Part shown: positions 60,978 through 64,000 of the stretch, piece after piece
Layout: each line of letters starts with the position of its first letter
How positions within the stretch are numbered: the first letter of the stretch is position 1
NCBI GenBank assembly: GCA_041593595.1
Contig: JBFHNV010000002.1
Location: 1-64,000, forward strand
DNA: 64,000 nucleotides
Source of the DNA: JBFHNV01 sp041593595
GTDB lineage: Bacteria; Pseudomonadota; Gammaproteobacteria; HK1
Direction of reading: 5' to 3'
Notes under the pieces: generated by a model
The model's database searches: none
What the model was told of the DNA's origin: nothing
Seen by the model: only the letters and a program-made list of their open reading frames with translations
Made by a program: the position numbers and the translations under genes

Positions 60978-62189
60978 ATGAACTACCAGCGTTTCTTCAA
61001 GTCGCGCCTGGACCAAATCCGGTCCGAGGGGCGGTATCGCGTGTTTGCGGAACTCGAACGCCGTGCCGGTTCCTTCCCCAGCGCCACGCACCACGGCCGG
61101 GGTACGAAGGAACCGGTGACCGTGTGGTGCTCCAACGACTATCTGGGCATGGGGCAGCACCCGGCGGTGCTCGAGGCGATGCACGGGGCGCTGGATTCCT
61201 GCGGCGCGGGCGCCGGCGGCACCCGCAACATCTCGGGGACGAACCGTTACCACGTGGCCCTCGAACGGGAACTTGCGGACCTGCACGAGCGGCCCGCGGC
61301 GCTGCTGTTCACCTCGGGCTACGTGTCCAACTGGGCGGCCCTGGGCACCCTTGCCGCCGAACTGCCGGACTGCGCGGTTTTCTCGGATTCGGGAAATCAC
61401 GCTTCCATGATCGAGGGAATCCGTCACAGCCGCGCCCAGAAGTTCATCTTCAGGCACAACGACCCGGAGGATCTGGACCGGATGCTGGGGACGGTGGACC
61501 CGGATCGGGCGAAGCTGGTGGTCTTCGAGTCCGTCTACTCCATGGACGGGGACATCGCCCCCATCAAGGAACTGTGTGACGTGGCGGACGCCCACGGTGC
61601 CATGACGTACCTGGACGAGGTTCACGCGGTAGGGCTGTACGGGCCCCGGGGCGCGGGAATCGCCGAGCGTGACGGGGTCATGCACCGTCTCACGGTCATC
61701 GAGGGCACTCTGGGCAAGGCATTCGGTGTGCTCGGCGGCTACATCGCCGCCAGCGCCGAGCTGTGCGATTTCGTGAGGAGTCATGCCTCGGGATTCATCT
61801 TCACCACCGCGCTGCCGCCAGCGGTGGCGGCGGGTGCGCTCGCCAGTGTGCGGCACCTGAAGTCCAACGGTGAACTGCGGGCACGGCAGCACGAGCGGGT
61901 TCGCAACCTGAAACGGCGGCTCCACCGGGCCGGCATTCCCGTTCTCGAGAATCCGAGCCACATCGTCCCGGTGATGGTGGGCGAGCCGGAACTGACGAAG
62001 GAGATCAGCGACCTGCTGCTGGCGAGGGACCGCATCTACGTCCAGCCCATCAACTATCCGACGGTGCCCCGGGGCACGGAGAGACTGCGTATCACGCCGA
62101 CGCCGTATCACTCGGACGAGGACATGCAGCACCTGGTGGCGGCACTGATGAGGATCTGGCGGGACATGGGCCTGGAGAACGCAGCCTGA
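60978..62189 (+). CDS. hemA: 5-aminolevulinate synthase
   Basis: 403 residues, PLP enzyme joining glycine and succinyl-CoA to form 5-aminolevulinate for tetrapyrroles. Diagnostic blocks: VWCSNDYLGMGQHP near 50, GAGAGGTRNISGTNRYH near 75-91, FESVYSMDGDIAPI, YLDEVHAVGLYGPRGAGI, and the PLP lysine in EGTLGKAFGVLGGY. The RNISGT and VHAVGLYG sequences set it apart from the related KBL and BioF enzymes. Most gammaproteobacteria make aminolevulinate from glutamyl-tRNA, so this C4-type gene is either from an alphaproteobacterial-style lineage or acquired, perhaps for a special pathway. ATG 60978 follows GGGAGG. Base composition here is less GC-rich than before. Confidence 0.92.
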   Translation: MNYQRFFKSRLDQIRSEGRYRVFAELERRAGSFPSATHHGRGTKEPVTVWCSNDYLGMGQHPAVLEAMHGALDSCGAGAGGTRNISGTNRYHVALERELADLHERPAALLFTSGYVSNWAALGTLAAELPDCAVFSDSGNHASMIEGIRHSRAQKFIFRHNDPEDLDRMLGTVDPDRAKLVVFESVYSMDGDIAPIKELCDVADAHGAMTYLDEVHAVGLYGPRGAGIAERDGVMHRLTVIEGTLGKAFGVLGGYIAASAELCDFVRSHASGFIFTTALPPAVAAGALASVRHLKSNGELRARQHERVRNLKRRLHRAGIPVLENPSHIVPVMVGEPELTKEISDLLLARDRIYVQPINYPTVPRGTERLRITPTPYHSDEDMQHLVAALMRIWRDMGLENAA

Positions 62190-62240
62190 AGGACCCGTGG
62201 CAACTAACGTGGGGCGATTCCACGATCTGGGAAACGTCCC

Positions 62241-62513
62241 ATGAACCTGCAGATGTTCGCGACCGTGTTCCTCACGGTCTTCATCGCCGAACTGGGCGAC
62301 AAGACCCAGCTCGCCACGATGTTTTTCGCAACCGAAGGACGTGCGCCCGCAGCAATGGTTTTCGTGGCCGCATCGACGGCCCTCGTGCTCAGCACGGCCC
62401 TGGGCGTCCTCGTGGGGGGGTGGATAGGGGGCCGGGTTCCGGAGTACGTCCTCAGGTGGCTCGCCGGAGGCGGGTTCATCGCGGTGGGCGTGTGGACGCT
62501 GCTGCGAAGCTGA
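62241..62513 (+). CDS. GDT1/TMEM165 (UPF0016) family transporter, single-repeat form
   Basis: 90 residues with three helices and one copy of the family motif E-x-G-D-K-T (FIAELGDKTQLATMFF). Single-repeat members work as dimers or hetero-dimers; the family moves Mn2+, Ca2+ or H+ across membranes. It lies 51 bases after hemA on the same strand, so co-transcription is likely. Confidence 0.88.
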   Translation: MNLQMFATVFLTVFIAELGDKTQLATMFFATEGRAPAAMVFVAASTALVLSTALGVLVGGWIGGRVPEYVLRWLAGGGFIAVGVWTLLRS

Positions 62514-62532
62514 AGTAACGCCCGGTGAGAAG

Positions 62533-62546
62533 CTGATCTGGATCAA
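62533..62546 (+). promoter_or_regulatory. FNR/Anr-like box upstream of the nitronate monooxygenase gene
   Basis: CTGATCTGGATCAA differs from TTGAT-N4-ATCAA at one base. A possible -10 (GATAGT, 62568-62573) lies about 31 bases downstream of its centre, as expected for a class II activated promoter with the box near -41. This suggests oxygen-responsive control. It is a prediction from spacing and motif only. Confidence 0.6.
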
Positions 62547-62631
62547 TCTCCTGGGTTATCCCGCACCGATAGTTTGCCGTGCCATTCAGTCAGCCAGTGA
62601 GCTGCGCCGCTGCAGCCATGGAGTTCTCCAC

Positions 62632-64000
62632 TTGTCCGTTGCCCGGAACGAGGAACAGCCCGAGTGTTATCTGCCTGACCGCCACAAGGCGGTGACACCA
62701 CCGCGGCGCCAGGAGGCGGGCGCTCGCAATTCGGCCGCGTCTCCGCCGGAGGCCCGCGCATTCCTGGGGGATTGCCGCTTCGAGCTGGGTGGCAGGCAGT
62801 ACGTGCCACTGGTGATCGGTGGGATGGGCGTGGGCATCTCCACACCGGCCCTGGCCCTGGAGGCCGTTCGCCTCGGTGGTATCGGACACCTGTCGGACGC
62901 CATGCTGCCGGCGGTGGTGGACCGGGAACAGGGCACGCATTTCGTGCGTACCAAGCTCAAGCGATTCAAGGCCAACGTGGGAAAGCGTGACAAGTCCGGT
63001 GTTCATTTTGATCTCGACGAGATCGCGAAGGCCACCCGCCTGCACGTTGCCCGGGCGGTGGCCGCGAAGAAGGGACCAGGCGCCCTGTTCCTGAACTGCA
63101 TGGAGAAGCTCACCATGGGCGATGCGCGGGGCACGCTGAAGGTGCGCCTGGAAGCGGCGATGGATGCGGGCATCGACGGCATCACTCTGAGCGCGGGCCT
63201 TCACCTGTCGTCTCTTTCCCTGATCAAGGACCACCCCCGGTTCAACGATGTCCAGCTCGGCATCATCGTCTCGTCCTTGCGAGCCCTGAAGTTGTTTCTG
63301 AGCCGTGCCCGACGGATTGGCCGGCTGCCCGACTTCATCGTGGTGGAAGGCCCCCTCGCGGGTGGGCACCTGGGATTCGGTGAGGACTGGGCGCAGCATG
63401 ACCTGGCAACCATCGTGGGCGAGGTCGTCGGCTACCTGCGCGAAGAGGAACTTGCCATCGTCGTGATCGCGGCGGGTGGAATCTTCAGCGGCCAGGATGC
63501 GCTGGCGATGCTGTCACTTGGTTGCGCGGCCGTACAGGTTGCCACCCGCTTCGCCATCACCCGGGAATCGGGTCTTCCGAAACAGGTCAAGTGGGCCTAC
63601 GTGGAGGCCACGCCGGACGACGTGGTCGTGAATTCACTGTCGCCGACGGGCTATCCCATGCGGATGCTGCGATCCAGCCCAGCCCTGCACTCGCGGGTAC
63701 GGCCGAATTGCGAAGCGTACGGCTACCTCCTGGACAACAACGCACGCTGTGCCTACCTGGATGCATGGTACGAAGGCGCCGGGGGTTCAGACGAGGGGTC
63801 GGAGCGGCCTCGTGAACGTACCTGTCTGTGCACCGAGATGAGGCGATTCAACGTCTGGACCTGCGGTGAGACCGTCTCGCGCCTGAAGAGCACCTTGCCC
63901 GGGGATGGTTCCGGGGGCCTTCGACTGCCCAGCGCCGAAGAAGTCTTCAACGACTACCTCTGGGGCGACCCGGCGGGCGCCCGCCCGCTCAGCCGTGCTT
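62632..64000 (+). CDS. Nitronate monooxygenase (NPD/NMO family), truncated by the window end
   Basis: The frame stays open to base 64000 (456 codons). FMN barrel blocks: PLVIGGMGVGISTPALALEA, LFLNCMEKLTMGDARGTLKV, IVVEGPLAGGHLGFGEDW (the NMO phosphate-binding GGHLG), IVVIAAGGIFSGQDALAMLS, and LGCAAVQVATRFAITRESGL. The enzyme oxidises alkyl nitronates, including toxic propionate-3-nitronate, with FMN and O2. The start is unclear: TTG 62632 has GGAG eight bases upstream; GTG 62692 is an alternative. The Cys-rich part SERPRERTCLCTEMRRF near residues 390-405 is of unknown purpose. An FNR-like box precedes it. The C-terminus lies outside the window. Confidence 0.88.
   Translation, partial: MSVARNEEQPECYLPDRHKAVTPPRRQEAGARNSAASPPEARAFLGDCRFELGGRQYVPLVIGGMGVGISTPALALEAVRLGGIGHLSDAMLPAVVDREQGTHFVRTKLKRFKANVGKRDKSGVHFDLDEIAKATRLHVARAVAAKKGPGALFLNCMEKLTMGDARGTLKVRLEAAMDAGIDGITLSAGLHLSSLSLIKDHPRFNDVQLGIIVSSLRALKLFLSRARRIGRLPDFIVVEGPLAGGHLGFGEDWAQHDLATIVGEVVGYLREEELAIVVIAAGGIFSGQDALAMLSLGCAAVQVATRFAITRESGLPKQVKWAYVEATPDDVVVNSLSPTGYPMRMLRSSPALHSRVRPNCEAYGYLLDNNARCAYLDAWYEGAGGSDEGSERPRERTCLCTEMRRFNVWTCGETVSRLKSTLPGDGSGGLRLPSAEEVFNDYLWGDPAGARPLSRA

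Noticed and set aside
60816..62546. 576-codon minus-strand frame opposite hemA and the GDT1 gene
   Set aside because: Antisense shadow; the plus-strand genes have complete family motifs and ribosome sites.

Overview
The window looks like chromosome from a very GC-rich pseudomonad-type bacterium (Pseudomonadota, most likely a gammaproteobacterium). The reasons are NhaR- and YebE-type proteins, a Cus/Czc-type RND pump, branched-chain and polyamine ABC cassettes, GGDEF/EAL and class III cyclase signalling, and a PEP-CTERM-like protein. GC is high nearly throughout, so many long antisense reading frames are shadows. The last 3 kb (from about 60.97 kb) reads as slightly less GC-rich. No insertion sequence, integrase, phage module, rRNA operon or CRISPR array is visible. 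There is one tRNA-Ser-like locus, which is degenerate.

Layout. 0-11.4 kb: the end of an RND metal pump, an epimerase, a two-gene operon encoding a GrdB-like selenoprotein (in-frame UGA with a SECIS hairpin) and an acetyl-CoA hydrolase/transferase-like protein, small enzymes, an MFS carrier, a PEP-mutase-like lyase, a phytanoyl-CoA-type dioxygenase and a fused fatty-acid oxidation enzyme. 11.8-17.3 kb: a branched-chain-type ABC importer operon followed by an intradiol-type dioxygenase. 17.5-24.8 kb: small accessory genes mixed with decaying ones (SDR, gamma-carbonic anhydrase, an ArsR relative without its DNA-binding half). 24.9-31.4 kb: an orphan molybdenum hydroxylase large subunit, a GFA protein, a nitrilase-family amidase, and a LysR gene divergent from a flavin/ferredoxin reductase fusion. 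31.4-41.1 kb: a multi-sensor adenylate cyclase, a flavin monooxygenase, a secreted hydrolase, a 1.3-kb stretch without an intact gene, and a PQQ-type sugar dehydrogenase.

41.4-45.5 kb holds a spermidine/putrescine-type ABC importer operon. It is followed by a GluR0-type ligand-gated potassium channel, a PEP-CTERM-like protein behind a sigma-54 promoter, a membrane protein and a PL14-like polysaccharide lyase. 51.8-56.2 kb holds a broken AAA-ATPase/TPR regulator, nhaR, a ribosome-hibernation-like gene, a C-terminal scrap of nhaA and a CaCA-family exchanger. 56.4-60.3 kb is a translationally coupled pair: a THI5/SsuA-like periplasmic lipoprotein and a PAS-GGDEF-EAL membrane protein. The window ends with 5-aminolevulinate synthase, a half-size GDT1 transporter and a nitronate monooxygenase with an FNR-like box upstream.

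Recurring themes are solute capture coupled to signalling, redox enzymes, and frequent gene erosion (at least seven remnants). A dispersed repeat of about 75 bp occurs in three places. The strongest unusual signal is the selenoprotein operon at 2.5-4.7 kb.
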